A DNA stretch of 64,000 bases from an uncultured Lachnospiraceae bacterium. Lineage in GTDB: Bacteria > Bacillota > Clostridia > Lachnospirales > Lachnospiraceae. The stretch lies in the NCBI GenBank assembly GCA_910584725.1, contig CAJUBE010000004.1:62001-126000 (forward strand). The letters run 5' to 3'. The stretch's first letter is position 1. Each line of letters starts with the position of its first letter. The notes beneath the pieces were generated by a model that did not search any database, was not told the DNA's origin, and saw only the letters and a list, made by a program, of their open reading frames with translations. Below are positions 1 through 7,882 of this stretch, one piece after another. The position numbers and the translations under genes are program-made.

Positions 1-200
1 GCATCCATACTCTTATAGCGGGAGTGGCGCAGCGCCTTGGCAAGCTGCGTCTCAAAATCCACATCCTGCCTCTTATAATTCGGTGTGTCCGCATTGGAAA
101 TGTTATTGGAAATCGCTTCATGCCTGAGCATAGACGCGTCCATCGCCTTATCCAGCACATTCACATAATCAAATGCATTCGTATCAATCAATGAGCTCAT
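1..200 (-). CDS. flgB: Flagellar basal-body rod protein FlgB (partial, 3' end outside window)
   Basis: The reverse strand encodes MSSLIDTNAFDYVNVLDKAM and continues with an R-H-E-A-I-S-N-N-I-S-N-A-D-T-P-N-Y-K stretch. That ISNNxxNxxTPxYK signature marks the N-terminus of flagellar rod and hook proteins, and the length and position of the motif fit FlgB, a proximal rod subunit exported by the flagellar type III apparatus. Only about 66 codons are inside the window. The ATG at 198-200 is preceded by a strong GGAAGGAG site. It is probably the first gene of a flagellar operon, because a sigma-A-like promoter lies directly upstream (238-265) and the next gene upstream, codY, has its own terminator. 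Confidence 0.92.
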   Translation of the reverse strand, partial: MSSLIDTNAFDYVNVLDKAMDASMLRHEAISNNISNADTPNYKRQDVDFETQLAKALRHSRYKSMD

Positions 201-237
201 AGTCACACTCCTTCCACGTTAATACAATCCACATTCC

Positions 238-265
238 ATTATAAATAAATTATAAAAAATTACAA
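238..265 (-). promoter_or_regulatory. Sigma-A-like promoter of flgB, with a weak CodY-box-like site upstream
   Basis: On the minus strand TTGTAA (260-265) is separated by 16 bp from a perfect TATAAT (238-243), about 37 bp before the flgB ATG. Just upstream, 278-292 reads TAATTTGTGAAAATC on the minus strand, which matches 11 of 15 positions of the CodY consensus AATTTTCWGAAAATT. The -10 is convincing. The CodY site is weak and is noted only because codY is the adjacent gene and CodY is known to control flagellar operons in other Firmicutes. Confidence 0.6.
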
Positions 266-310
266 GGTTTTTCGATTGATTTTCACAAATTAGTGTCCCT
301 GCAAAACGAC

Positions 311-357
311 AAAAAAGGATCCGCTGTGCGCAAAATCGGCGCTTTTCGCAGATCCTT
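311..357 (-). terminator. Rho-independent terminator of codY
   Basis: On the minus strand AAGGATCTGC pairs with GC-GGATCCTT (one mismatch in the stem) and is followed by a T6 run (311-316 on the plus strand is AAAAAA). It lies about 30 bp after the codY stop codon and separates codY from flgB. Confidence 0.75.
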
Positions 358-387
358 CTGCCAGTTATTTCTAACAGCCCAGGCTGT

Positions 388-1173
388 TTAGAACCGTCCC
401 TGTTCCTTTAATTTCTCCACTTCATCGAACACTACGTCATTCAATACCTTAATATATGTGCCTTTCATTCCCGAAGATCTGGATTCGATCACGCCCGCGC
501 TCTCGAATTTGCGCAGAGCGTTTACGATCACCGAGCGGGTAATTCCCACCTTATCCGCGATCTTGCTGGCCACCAGAATGCCCTCCATGCCGCCCAGCTC
601 GTCAAAAATGTGGGTGATGGCCTCCATTTCCGAGAAAGAGAGTGTGGAAATCGCTGATTTCACAACCGCCACCTTGCGGTTCTCCTCCGCGCTCTCCTCG
701 CTGACCGCCCGCAGCATCTCCAATCCTACCACCGTAGTGCCGTACTCGCACAAAATGATGTCGTCGATATCGTACTGGTCGTCACATTTATAGAGGAAGA
801 GAGTCCCCAGCCTCTCGCCCGATATCTCAATCGGCGCAATCACCGCCTGGAACCGTCGTATTCCCGGGCTCTCAAACCCGAGCGTCTCCAGATTGACATT
901 CTCCTTGGTGGAGAGCACCCCAAGAAGCCGTTCATTCAGCATGGGGTCAATAAAACCGCCCACATGATCCACAATCAGCTCCGTGATGGATTCCACCGTG
1001 GGCATATCCCCGATGCCTAAGACCTTTCCCTTTCTGCTCACCACCAGCACATTGGAGACCAGAATTTCCTTCAGCACATCGCAGATATCATTGAACACCA
1101 CTTTGCCCGAATTGTTATTGTGTAAAAGTTTCCCGATCTTTCTGGTCTTATCTAATAATTGCACGCTGCTCAT
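388..1173 (-). CDS. codY: GTP-sensing pleiotropic transcriptional repressor CodY
   Basis: CodY is a global regulator that binds DNA when GTP and branched-chain amino acids are plentiful; it controls nutrient, motility and stationary-phase genes. The 261-residue length is typical. The N-terminal half (about residues 1-155) is the GAF effector domain, beginning MSSVQLLDKTRKIGKLL. The C-terminal winged helix contains ASKIADKVGITRSVIVNALR (about residues 203-222), the very conserved CodY recognition helix, followed by KFESAGVIESRSSGMKGTY. The ATG is preceded by GAGAGG. The gene has its own promoter with a CodY-box match (1223-1251) and a terminator (311-357), so it is probably monocistronic and autoregulated. 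It lies downstream of topA, an arrangement I associate with related Clostridia. Confidence 0.97.
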   Translation of the reverse strand: MSSVQLLDKTRKIGKLLHNNNSGKVVFNDICDVLKEILVSNVLVVSRKGKVLGIGDMPTVESITELIVDHVGGFIDPMLNERLLGVLSTKENVNLETLGFESPGIRRFQAVIAPIEISGERLGTLFLYKCDDQYDIDDIILCEYGTTVVGLEMLRAVSEESAEENRKVAVVKSAISTLSFSEMEAITHIFDELGGMEGILVASKIADKVGITRSVIVNALRKFESAGVIESRSSGMKGTYIKVLNDVVFDEVEKLKEQGRF

Positions 1174-1222
1174 GTATATACCTCTCGCTCCCTGTGTCCG
1201 GTCTGCCTGTCATATACTGATT

Positions 1223-1251
1223 ATTTTATCACACTATTCAGACAATTTCAA
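1223..1251 (-). promoter_or_regulatory. codY promoter with CodY operator in the spacer
   Basis: On the minus strand TTGAAA (1246-1251), a 17-bp spacer and TAAAAT (1223-1228) preceded by TGA form an extended -10 promoter. The spacer and the 3' half of the -35 contain AATTGTCTGAATAGT (1233-1247), which matches 12 of 15 positions of the CodY consensus AATTTTCWGAAAATT. A repressor bound there would occlude RNA polymerase, which predicts negative autoregulation of codY. Confidence 0.7.
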
Positions 1252-1419
1252 TGTGTGTCGCGCAATTAATCTGTAATTCATATATTTTATATTAAATATT
1301 CCAATTTCTTCCCATGGCTTTTCCCATGGCTGCACTTTTTTAGTTTCAATTCACACACCACGCCAGATTTTTCATCAATTTATGTTAATTCAGTGTGAAT
1401 TGCAACAAAACCTTTTTTA

Positions 1420-3501
1420 TCAGGCTTCAGCCTTCTCCTTCGGCATATCCTTGACAAAACCGCAGGACTCGTCGGCGCAGACCAGCTTATTGCCCTTCTG
1501 CAGCATGATGGAACCGCAGCGGTCACATTTTTCATCCACCGGCTTCTGCCATACCATAAAGTCGCAGTCCGGATTGTCGATGCAGCCGTAATACTTCCGG
1601 CCCTTCTTGGTCTTTTTCAGGACAATGTCCTTGCCGCACTTCGGACAGGCCACGCCGATCTTCTCAAAATAGGGCTTCGTGTTCCTGCACTCCGGGAAAC
1701 CGGGACAGGCCAGAAATCTGCCGTGGGGCCCGTACTTGATCACCATCTGCCTGCCGCACTGCTCGCAGAACTCGTCGGACAACTCATCCGCGATCTCTAC
1801 TTCCTCCAGCTCCTTTTCCGCCTTCTCCACAGCCTCCTGCAGATCGGGATAGAAGTTTTTCACCACCGTCTTCCACTTGACACTGCCTTCCTCCACGCCG
1901 TCCAAAAGCGCTTCCATGGTGGCGGTAAAGTTCACGTCCACGATGGAGGGAAAAGCGTCCTTCATCATGTTGTTGACCACCTCTCCAAGCTCCGTCACAT
2001 AGAGGTTTTTATTTTCCTTCACGATATAGCGTCTCGCCAGTATCGTCGTGATGGTGGGCGCGTAGGTACTCGGCCTGCCGATCCCCAGCTCCTCCATGGC
2101 GCGCACCAGGGACGCCTCCGTGTAGTGGGGGGCCGGCTGAGTGAAATGCTGCTTCTCCTCCAGGGAAAGCAGTTGTAATCCGGTATCCTCCGAAATACCT
2201 CGGATCAGAGTATTGCTCTCCTCCTTGTCGTCCTCCTGCGTGTAGACGCTCATAAAGCCGTCAAATTTCACCTTCGACGCCGCCACGGTAAAACGGTGCT
2301 CCCCCGCATCTATCTTCACGGAGGTGGTCTCATACTGCGCCGCCGCCATACGGCTGGCCGCAAACCGTTTCCAGATCAGCTGATAGAGACGAAACTGGTC
2401 TCTTGACAGAGACTCCTTGATTTCCAGCGGAAGCCTGCTGATATCTGTGGGACGAATCGCCTCGTGGGCGTCCTGAATCTTTTTATCCGGCTTTTTCTCC
2501 TGTTCTACGGCCGCCGCGTACTCCTCGCCGTACTTTTCCGTTATATAAGCTCTTGCCGCCGCCTCCGCCTCATCGGATATTCTGGTGGAATCGGTACGCA
2601 GATAGGTGATGATACCCGTGGTACCGTTCCCCTTGATCTCCACACCCTCGTAGAGCTGCTGCGCCAGGCGCATGGTCTTCTGGGTGGAAAAGTTTAGCAC
2701 CTTGCTGGCCTCCTGCTGGAGCGTGGAGGTCGTAAATGGCAGCGGCGCTTTCTTGATCCGCTCGCCGGTCTTTACGGAACTCACCTTGTAGACCGCTCCG
2801 GAAAGCTCTTTTTTCAGCTGCTCCATCTCCTGCGCGGAAGAAATTGTGCGCTTCTCGGTCTTCGTGCCGTAATATTTCGCGGTCAGAGGATTTTTCTCCC
2901 CTTCCACTTTAAGGCTCGCGTCCAGCGTCCAGTATTCCTCCGGGATAAAGGCGTTGATCTCCTCCTCCCTGTCGCAGATAATCCGAAGCGCCACCGACTG
3001 CACGCGGCCCGCAGACAGCCCGCGCTTCACCTTCGCCCACAGAACGGGTGATATTTTATAACCCACCATGCGGTCTAAACACCTTCTGGCCTGCTGGGCG
3101 TCCACCAGATCCATGTTGATCTCTCTGGCGTTCTTTAAAGACTCCTTCACCGCCGTCTTCGTGATCTCGTTAAAGGTAATGCGGTATACCTTCTTATTTT
3201 CCAGTTTCAAAGCAAAATACAGATGCCATGAAATGGCCTCCCCCTCGCGGTCCGGGTCGGTTGCCAGATAGACCTTCTCGGCCTTCTTCACTTCCTTGCG
3301 CAGATTCGCCAGGATGTCTCCCTTGCCCCTGATCGTGATGTACTTCGGTTCAAAGTCATGCTCCACGTCGATCCCCAGCACACTTCTGGGAAGATCACGC
3401 ACATGTCCCTGACTGGCCGCCACCTCGTAGTTCGCGCCCAAAAATTTTTTAATGGTCTTCACCTTAGCCGGTGACTCCACAATTACCAGATATTTCGCCA
3501 T
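1420..3501 (-). CDS. topA: DNA topoisomerase I (type IA) with three C-terminal zinc ribbons
   Basis: TopA relaxes negatively supercoiled DNA by single-strand passage. I chose the ATG at 3501 (MAKYLVIVESPAKVKT, preceded by AGGGGAA), giving 693 residues; the 19-codon upstream extension is unlike the family. The TOPRIM domain carries VESPAK near the start and the DPDREGE motif near residue 105. The catalytic tyrosine is in GIITYLRTDST (about residue 300). The C-terminus has three Cys4 ribbons: CEQCG..CPGFPEC, CPKCG..CIDNPDC and CDRCG..CADESC. Codons and length are ordinary. A structured palindromic element (3536-3631) lies just upstream, in the leader. Confidence 0.97.
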   Translation of the reverse strand: MAKYLVIVESPAKVKTIKKFLGANYEVAASQGHVRDLPRSVLGIDVEHDFEPKYITIRGKGDILANLRKEVKKAEKVYLATDPDREGEAISWHLYFALKLENKKVYRITFNEITKTAVKESLKNAREINMDLVDAQQARRCLDRMVGYKISPVLWAKVKRGLSAGRVQSVALRIICDREEEINAFIPEEYWTLDASLKVEGEKNPLTAKYYGTKTEKRTISSAQEMEQLKKELSGAVYKVSSVKTGERIKKAPLPFTTSTLQQEASKVLNFSTQKTMRLAQQLYEGVEIKGNGTTGIITYLRTDSTRISDEAEAAARAYITEKYGEEYAAAVEQEKKPDKKIQDAHEAIRPTDISRLPLEIKESLSRDQFRLYQLIWKRFAASRMAAAQYETTSVKIDAGEHRFTVAASKVKFDGFMSVYTQEDDKEESNTLIRGISEDTGLQLLSLEEKQHFTQPAPHYTEASLVRAMEELGIGRPSTYAPTITTILARRYIVKENKNLYVTELGEVVNNMMKDAFPSIVDVNFTATMEALLDGVEEGSVKWKTVVKNFYPDLQEAVEKAEKELEEVEIADELSDEFCEQCGRQMVIKYGPHGRFLACPGFPECRNTKPYFEKIGVACPKCGKDIVLKKTKKGRKYYGCIDNPDCDFMVWQKPVDEKCDRCGSIMLQKGNKLVCADESCGFVKDMPKEKAEA

Positions 3502-3535
3502 AATGATTCCCCTGCCCAGTATTATAAATCGGTTC

Positions 3536-3631
3536 GGAGAATGCCGTATTTTGGGCATTCTCCCGCGTGAAACTTAGTGCTTCTTGGCGTCCCGTCCTAT
3601 GGCGGGACGTCTTTAGAAGCACTTTTCACGC
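3536..3631. repeat. Dispersed compound palindromic element, copy A
   Basis: A perfect 10-bp hairpin (GGAGAATGCC 3536-3545 with GGCATTCTCC 3554-3563) is followed by a long bulged stem: GCGTGAAA-(CTT bulge)-AGTGCTTCT (3566-3585) pairs with AGAAGCACT-TTTCACGC (3615-3631). The loop contains a third hairpin, CGTCCCG with CGGGACG. Two further copies (46397-46540 and 51526-51618) keep the same layout, the same CTT bulge and the same flanking words while the stem bases change together. It lies in the leader of topA, between the terminator of the small ORF and the topA start. Confidence 0.75.
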
Positions 3632-3698
3632 TATCCAACGTGCAACACTATACACCAAATTACGAGCGGTTGCAAGGGTAAATTCATTTCCCGGGACG

Positions 3699-3736
3699 AA
3701 AAAAAATGGAAACAGGCGGTTTGCTCCCGCCTGTTT
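3699..3736 (-). terminator. Rho-independent terminator after the 55-residue ORF
   Basis: On the minus strand AAACAGGCGG pairs perfectly with CCGCCTGTTT (10 bp, 7-nt loop) and is followed, 3 nt later, by T8. It lies 6 bp after the stop of the small ORF at 3742 and separates it from topA. Confidence 0.85.
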
Positions 3737-3741
3737 TCCTC

Positions 3742-3909
3742 TTACCGATTTAACGATTTTTCCAGCCTTTCCATAATCCTTCCATACTTTTTTACATATC
3801 TTTCATCTTCCCCGGCTTCTTTATACTCGTTTAATTCCTCCAAATCCTCTTTCACCGCTTCCACAAAATCCTTGTACTGGTTGTCTGTCATTCCCATAAC
3901 TTCCTCCAT
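3742..3909 (-). CDS. Small charged protein of unknown function (55 aa)
   Basis: A short ORF on the minus strand encodes MEEVMGMTDNQYKDFVEAVK and then a Glu/Lys-rich helix ending in ERLEKSLNR. No signal peptide or membrane segment is visible; it is predicted to be largely helical. The first ATG (3909) has GGGAGGG eight bases upstream; an internal ATG (3897) also has GGAGG five bases upstream, so either start is possible. A strong terminator follows directly, which supports real expression. It lies between dprA and topA and may be the last gene of a comM-dprA transcript. I do not recognise a characterised family. Confidence 0.7.
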   Translation of the reverse strand: MEEVMGMTDNQYKDFVEAVKEDLEELNEYKEAGEDERYVKKYGRIMERLEKSLNR

Positions 3910-4018
3910 TCCATTTCCCTCCCTTCGAATATCCTGCCTTTAAAATGATTATATGTAAAGCGTGGAATCCGGTCAAGGGGTTTACCTGTATTCTTTTCTG
4001 TTTATTAACTATACTTTT

Positions 4019-5206
4019 TTACGTTTTCATAATCCGCATAAAATACCCGCCGCCCACCTGCCCCGCGTAACCGCCCGCGCACAGCTCCAAAAGCTCCTTA
4101 AACATAACCGGGAGGGCGACGGTCTTTCCGTATTTTTCCTCGTATCTGCGCTGCAGCTCCTGTGCGGGAAGCGGGTTAAAATCCAGAATTTCCCACAATT
4201 CCCCCTGCACCCCCTCCAAAAAGACCAGCCTGCCCTGCACCGCCTGCCCCTTCGCTGCCGCAAAAGACCCTTTTCCGGCCCCGCCCATAATCTCCTCCAA
4301 AACCTCCTCGGGAGACGCTGCCAGCCCGGCCCCCTGCCTGATCAGCCGGTTGCAGCCGCCGCTTAAGGGGTCGGTGGCACGGCCCGGCAGCGCATAGACC
4401 TCCCGCCCCTGCTCCAGCGCCATATCCACAGTGATCAGCGTGCCGCTCTTCTCCCGCGCCTCCACCACGAGCACCGCGTCGCACAGGCCGCTGATGATGC
4501 GGTTTCTGGGCGGAAACAGAACCGCCCGCGGCTCGGTTCCCGGGGGATATTCCGAGCAGACGCCGCCCTCTGCGAGCAAAGTTTCGTAAAGCGCCCTGTT
4601 GTCTCTCGGATAGCAGATATCCACCCCGCAGCCGAGAACTCCCAGCGAATACCCGCCTTCCTTGAGCGCGGCGGTCTGTCCGATACCGTCGATTCCTCTC
4701 GCCATGCCGCTGATCACCTGTATGCCCGCCTTCGCGAAAGCCGCCCCGAACTGCTCCGCCATATATCTGCCATAGGCGGTGCACTCCCTTGCGCCGATCA
4801 CCGCCACCGCCTTTTTCTCCGCCTGCGGGAGCCGCCCCGCAAAGTAGATGGCATACGGCTTGTCAGGGATCCGCGACAGCCTTTCCGGGAACTGCGGTTC
4901 GTCCTCCGTCACAAGAAAGATGCCCCGCTCCCTCATGCGCTCATACATGCCGATGACATCATAGCCCTTGCTAAATTCCGCCATTTTTGCCGCTTTTTTC
5001 CCATACCGCTCCGAAACCTTTTCCGAGAGCGCGCCCGAAACGGTCAGCCGGTAAAGCTCCCGGGGCGTCCCAAAAGCTGCCAGCGACCGCAGAAATCCTC
5101 TGCTTCCCACGCCCACGGCCTGATACAGCCAGTGTATGTACGCCTTTTCTTCCTCAGCCACTGTCTCCGCCGCCCCCGCGCTTTCTACTGCTGCCGTCCC
5201 TGTCAT
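4019..5206 (-). CDS. dprA: DNA processing protein DprA
   Basis: DprA binds incoming single-stranded DNA during natural transformation and loads RecA. The Rossmann-fold core is clear: VIGARECTAYGRYMAEQF, then SGMARGIDGIGQTAAL, GCGVDICYPRDN, SEYPPGTEP, FPPRNRIISGL and LITVDMALEQGR. The last 60 residues look like the DprA winged-helix extension. I chose the ATG at 5206 (395 aa) because AGGAG lies nine bases upstream and it leaves a short N-terminus before the SAM-like segment. A GTG at 5290, also with a GAGG site, would start 11 bp after the comM stop and add 28 low-complexity residues. It is probably co-transcribed with comM. Confidence 0.93.
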   Translation of the reverse strand: MTGTAAVESAGAAETVAEEEKAYIHWLYQAVGVGSRGFLRSLAAFGTPRELYRLTVSGALSEKVSERYGKKAAKMAEFSKGYDVIGMYERMRERGIFLVTEDEPQFPERLSRIPDKPYAIYFAGRLPQAEKKAVAVIGARECTAYGRYMAEQFGAAFAKAGIQVISGMARGIDGIGQTAALKEGGYSLGVLGCGVDICYPRDNRALYETLLAEGGVCSEYPPGTEPRAVLFPPRNRIISGLCDAVLVVEAREKSGTLITVDMALEQGREVYALPGRATDPLSGGCNRLIRQGAGLAASPEEVLEEIMGGAGKGSFAAAKGQAVQGRLVFLEGVQGELWEILDFNPLPAQELQRRYEEKYGKTVALPVMFKELLELCAGGYAGQVGGGYFMRIMKT

Positions 5207-5300
5207 TTTCACTTTCTCCTTCGCTTCATCCTCTTCTGTCTCTCCACTACGCCCTGTCGATTTCCCTGTTTTCTCCTCTGTCACGCTCACGCTCCTCTTC

Positions 5301-6929
5301 TCAGCTCCAGTATTTGTGGTCGGACTGCCGGTAACAGATGGCTTCCGCCAGATGCATCTCCCGAATCCCGTCGCTGCCATCCAGATCAGCGATCGTTCGG
5401 GCCACCTTCAAAATCCGATGGTAGGCTCTGGCGGAAAGCTGCAGGGCGGTAAACATCCGCTCCATATAGCGAAGTTCCGCCTCCCCCAACGCGCAGTAGC
5501 GCTCCACGTCCCCTGCTCCCATATCCGCATTAAAATGAAGTCCCGTCCCCGCAAATCTCTGCTCCTGCCTTTTTCTGGCCGCCATCACCCGCTCCCTGAC
5601 CTGCGCGCTGCTCTCCTCCCGCCTGTCGGAAGTCATGTCCGCAAAAGCCATGGGCATCGCCTCCACGCAGATATCCATGCGGTCCAGAATCGGCCCCGAT
5701 ACCCGGTTCAGATACCGCCTCACCTCAAAGGGCGTGCAGCGGCATCTCTCCCTGTCGGGATAAAAGCCGCAGGGACAGGGATTCATGGCCCCCACCAGCA
5801 TAAAATCCGCCGGGTAGACGTAAGAGCCGCTGCTTCTGGCAATCTGCACCCGCTTATCCTCCAAAGGCTGCCTTAAGATATCAAGCGTCTCCCGCTTAAA
5901 CTCCGGCAGCTCGTCTAAAAAGAGCACGCCGCGATGGGCGAGACTGATAATTCCGGGCATGGGAATCCGCCCGCCGCCCGCAAGCGCCTGTCCTGTGATG
6001 GTGTGATGGGGATTCAGAAAAGGTCTGGTCGTCCGCAGAGAACCGGTGAACTGCAACAGACCGCTGATGCTGTAGATGGCAGACACCTCCAGACTCTCCT
6101 CCCTCGTCAAAGGCGGCAGAATGGAAGGAATCCGTCTTGCCAGCATGGTTTTGCCCGAGCCCGGCGCGCCTATGATGAGCAGATTGTGAAACCCGGCGGC
6201 CGCCACCTCCGCCGCTCGCTTCAGCCCCTGCTGGCCGTTGATCTGGGCAAAGTCGAGCTGTTCCTCCCTGACATTCTCCTCTGCGGGAACAGCGGCGGCG
6301 GCGATCGACAGCCCATGACTGCTCCCGCTTCCGTTCCCGCCAAAATCCCTTTTCCCCGCAGATTGATCTCCCGTCCCCGAACCGTCTTTGTCCCCGTCCG
6401 CATCCGGCCAAACGGCGTCCTCCCCGGAAAGCAGCGCCACCGCCTCCCTCACGCTTCTTGCGCCGACGCTCTCCATCTCCCCGACCAGCGCGCCTTCCCA
6501 CGCATTTTCCGCAGGCACAATGCATCTTCCAATGCCCCGCAGCGCGCTCTCCCTCGCGATCGGCAGCACGCCGCGGACGGGCTTTAGCTCGCCCGACAGC
6601 CCCAGCTCACCCAAAAGCAGCGTCCCCTCCACGGATTTCTGCTCTAATTTACCGAGCGCAATCATAATGCCCACCGCCACAGGCAGGTCAAACATAGTGC
6701 CTTTTTTTGGCAGATCCGCCGGCGAAAGATTGACGTTAATGCACATGGGCGGCAGCTTGACACCCACATTCTTGAGCGCCACCTTCACCCGCTCCCTCGC
6801 CTCCCGCACCTCGGAACCGGGCAGTCCCACGATCTGAAAACAAGGCAGTCCCTGAGAAATGTCCACCTCCACCTGAATCAAATGGCTGCGAACCCCATAA
6901 ACCGCCCCCGATGTAATTGTACTGAACAA
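5301..6929 (-). CDS. comM: Mg chelatase-like competence/AAA+ helicase ComM (YifB)
   Basis: ComM/YifB proteins are hexameric AAA+ branch-migration helicases that help integrate transforming DNA. The protein has 542 residues. The N-terminal Lon-protease-like fold has LSPADLPKKGTMFDLP. The Walker A is GAPGSGKTMLARR and the Walker B is GVLFLDELPEF. A Cys cluster (CPCGFYPDRERCRC) follows, then the C-terminal helical domain. The start is TTG at 6929, with GGAGG eight bases upstream. A Gly/Ser/Asp-rich insertion (about residues 175-215) between the N-terminal and AAA+ domains seems longer than usual. dprA follows directly. Confidence 0.95.
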   Translation of the reverse strand: MFSTITSGAVYGVRSHLIQVEVDISQGLPCFQIVGLPGSEVREARERVKVALKNVGVKLPPMCINVNLSPADLPKKGTMFDLPVAVGIMIALGKLEQKSVEGTLLLGELGLSGELKPVRGVLPIARESALRGIGRCIVPAENAWEGALVGEMESVGARSVREAVALLSGEDAVWPDADGDKDGSGTGDQSAGKRDFGGNGSGSSHGLSIAAAAVPAEENVREEQLDFAQINGQQGLKRAAEVAAAGFHNLLIIGAPGSGKTMLARRIPSILPPLTREESLEVSAIYSISGLLQFTGSLRTTRPFLNPHHTITGQALAGGGRIPMPGIISLAHRGVLFLDELPEFKRETLDILRQPLEDKRVQIARSSGSYVYPADFMLVGAMNPCPCGFYPDRERCRCTPFEVRRYLNRVSGPILDRMDICVEAMPMAFADMTSDRREESSAQVRERVMAARKRQEQRFAGTGLHFNADMGAGDVERYCALGEAELRYMERMFTALQLSARAYHRILKVARTIADLDGSDGIREMHLAEAICYRQSDHKYWS

Positions 6930-6996
6930 ACACGTATCCTCCTCTTCTCATAACTTTTTAAAGACCACGTCAAATAGTCTATTTGTTTTTGTTCCT

Positions 6997-7069
6997 GCTT
7001 ACCCCTTTTTAATGCCCTGTGTTTGAATTTCTGCGGCGAACGCCTGAATGTCAGAAATCAGAATGACCG
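6997..7069. repeat. Direct repeat flanking the GNAT cassette, copy 1
   Basis: This 73-bp unit, starting GCTTACCCCTTTTT and ending GAATGACCG, recurs at 7883-7954 with two substitutions and one 1-base indel (about 96% identical). Internally ATTTCTG pairs with CAGAAAT around a small GGCG-AA-CGCC hairpin, so each copy can fold. The two copies are in the same orientation and bracket the two genes at 7121-7809. Confidence 0.85.
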
Positions 7070-7094
7070 GGAAAGACTGTGTCGGTCTTTCCCT
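7068..7094. terminator. Hairpin after the 60-residue gene
   Basis: GGGAAAGAC pairs perfectly with GTCTTTCCC. It lies about 27 bp beyond the stop codon of the gene at 7121 and touches the end of direct repeat copy 1. There is no clear T-run on either side, so calling it a terminator is tentative. Confidence 0.4.
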
Positions 7095-7120
7095 GACCGC
7101 TGTCATTACCTTTCACTTTG

Positions 7121-7303
7121 CTATTCCACTCTAAACTCCTCTGCCTCCTCCTCGGTGAGAGGTCTGCCCAGTTCTTTTGAACGATCGATCATTTTCCGCC
7201 ACTTATACCTTTTTCCGTCAGAGGGCTCCGTCAATCTGCTGTCTGTTGCGTAATAAGTAATGTCATGTTCATATTCTGTTGGTTTTTCAGCCATCGTAAA
7301 CAT
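7121..7303 (-). CDS. Small hypothetical protein (60 aa), partner of the GNAT-like gene
   Basis: MFTMAEKPTEYEHDITYYAT begins a 60-residue, soluble, strongly charged protein ending LTEEEAEEFRVE. It starts 8 bp after the stop of the upstream GNAT-like gene, with AGGTG five bases before the ATG, so the two are almost certainly co-transcribed. No family is recognised. The pair is bracketed by 72-bp direct repeats. A two-gene mobile or addiction-like cassette is possible, but nothing in the sequence proves it. Confidence 0.65.
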   Translation of the reverse strand: MFTMAEKPTEYEHDITYYATDSRLTEPSDGKRYKWRKMIDRSKELGRPLTEEEAEEFRVE

Positions 7304-7311
7304 TCTTTCAC

Positions 7312-7809
7312 CTACTTTCTCATATATTTGTCTAACAATATCTGTGCTGCCTCTTCATCAATATACATCCGTCTGCCACGAAACACACCCGCATTCAGCT
7401 TTTTCTTATAATATTCCACCAAACTGCTTTTTGACGTAAACGTTACAAACCCGTCATAGCCTGCGTCAAAGCTCACCTGACAGGCGATCGCAAACAAATG
7501 CGCCCCGACTCCCTCATATCTCCCTAAGCGGCTGTAATTATGCGGCGCCGTTTCGACAATATCCACATCCGCAACTCCGCCGCCGACTTTGACGGAAATC
7601 CGGCCCTGCACTGTATCGTCATCTTTTAAGAACAACTCATAAATATCATACCCGTTTTTCTCCGTGATACTCCAGTTAAATTTCCACCCCCTGTAATCCT
7701 TCGGCCTGATCGGCGTTTCGCGCATCCTATACTCCGTCTCCACTTCTTCCCCGGTTCGCGTGTCTATCAGGCAGTCCGTAATTGTGTCAATTACAATATC
7801 AACCTCCAT
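7312..7809 (-). CDS. GNAT-fold acetyltransferase-like protein
   Basis: The 165-residue protein has an N-terminal segment (DIVIDTITDCLIDTRTGEEV), a central strand pair (GRISVKVGGGVADVDIVETAP), then RLGRYEGVGAHLFAIACQVS and a C-terminal SLVEYYKKKLNAGVF. The order of beta strands, a glycine-containing loop before a helix and a late Y-K-K helix resembles a GNAT N-acetyltransferase, with YEGVGAHLFAIA in the acetyl-CoA loop position, although the classical Q/RxxGxG/A motif is only partly kept. It is the first gene of a two-gene unit with the 60-residue protein. Its substrate is unknown. Confidence 0.7.
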   Translation of the reverse strand: MEVDIVIDTITDCLIDTRTGEEVETEYRMRETPIRPKDYRGWKFNWSITEKNGYDIYELFLKDDDTVQGRISVKVGGGVADVDIVETAPHNYSRLGRYEGVGAHLFAIACQVSFDAGYDGFVTFTSKSSLVEYYKKKLNAGVFRGRRMYIDEEAAQILLDKYMRK

Positions 7810-7882
7810 CTTTTGCGTATCCTTTCTCTAGATTTTACCACATTTTTTTGCAAAATACCAATCAAATGCGCTAATACGTTAC

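Noticed and set aside
5136..6587. Long plus-strand open frames opposite dprA and comM
   Set aside because: They are GC-rich antisense shadows of well-supported genes, low-complexity in Pro/Arg/Ser, with no ribosome sites or recognisable domains.
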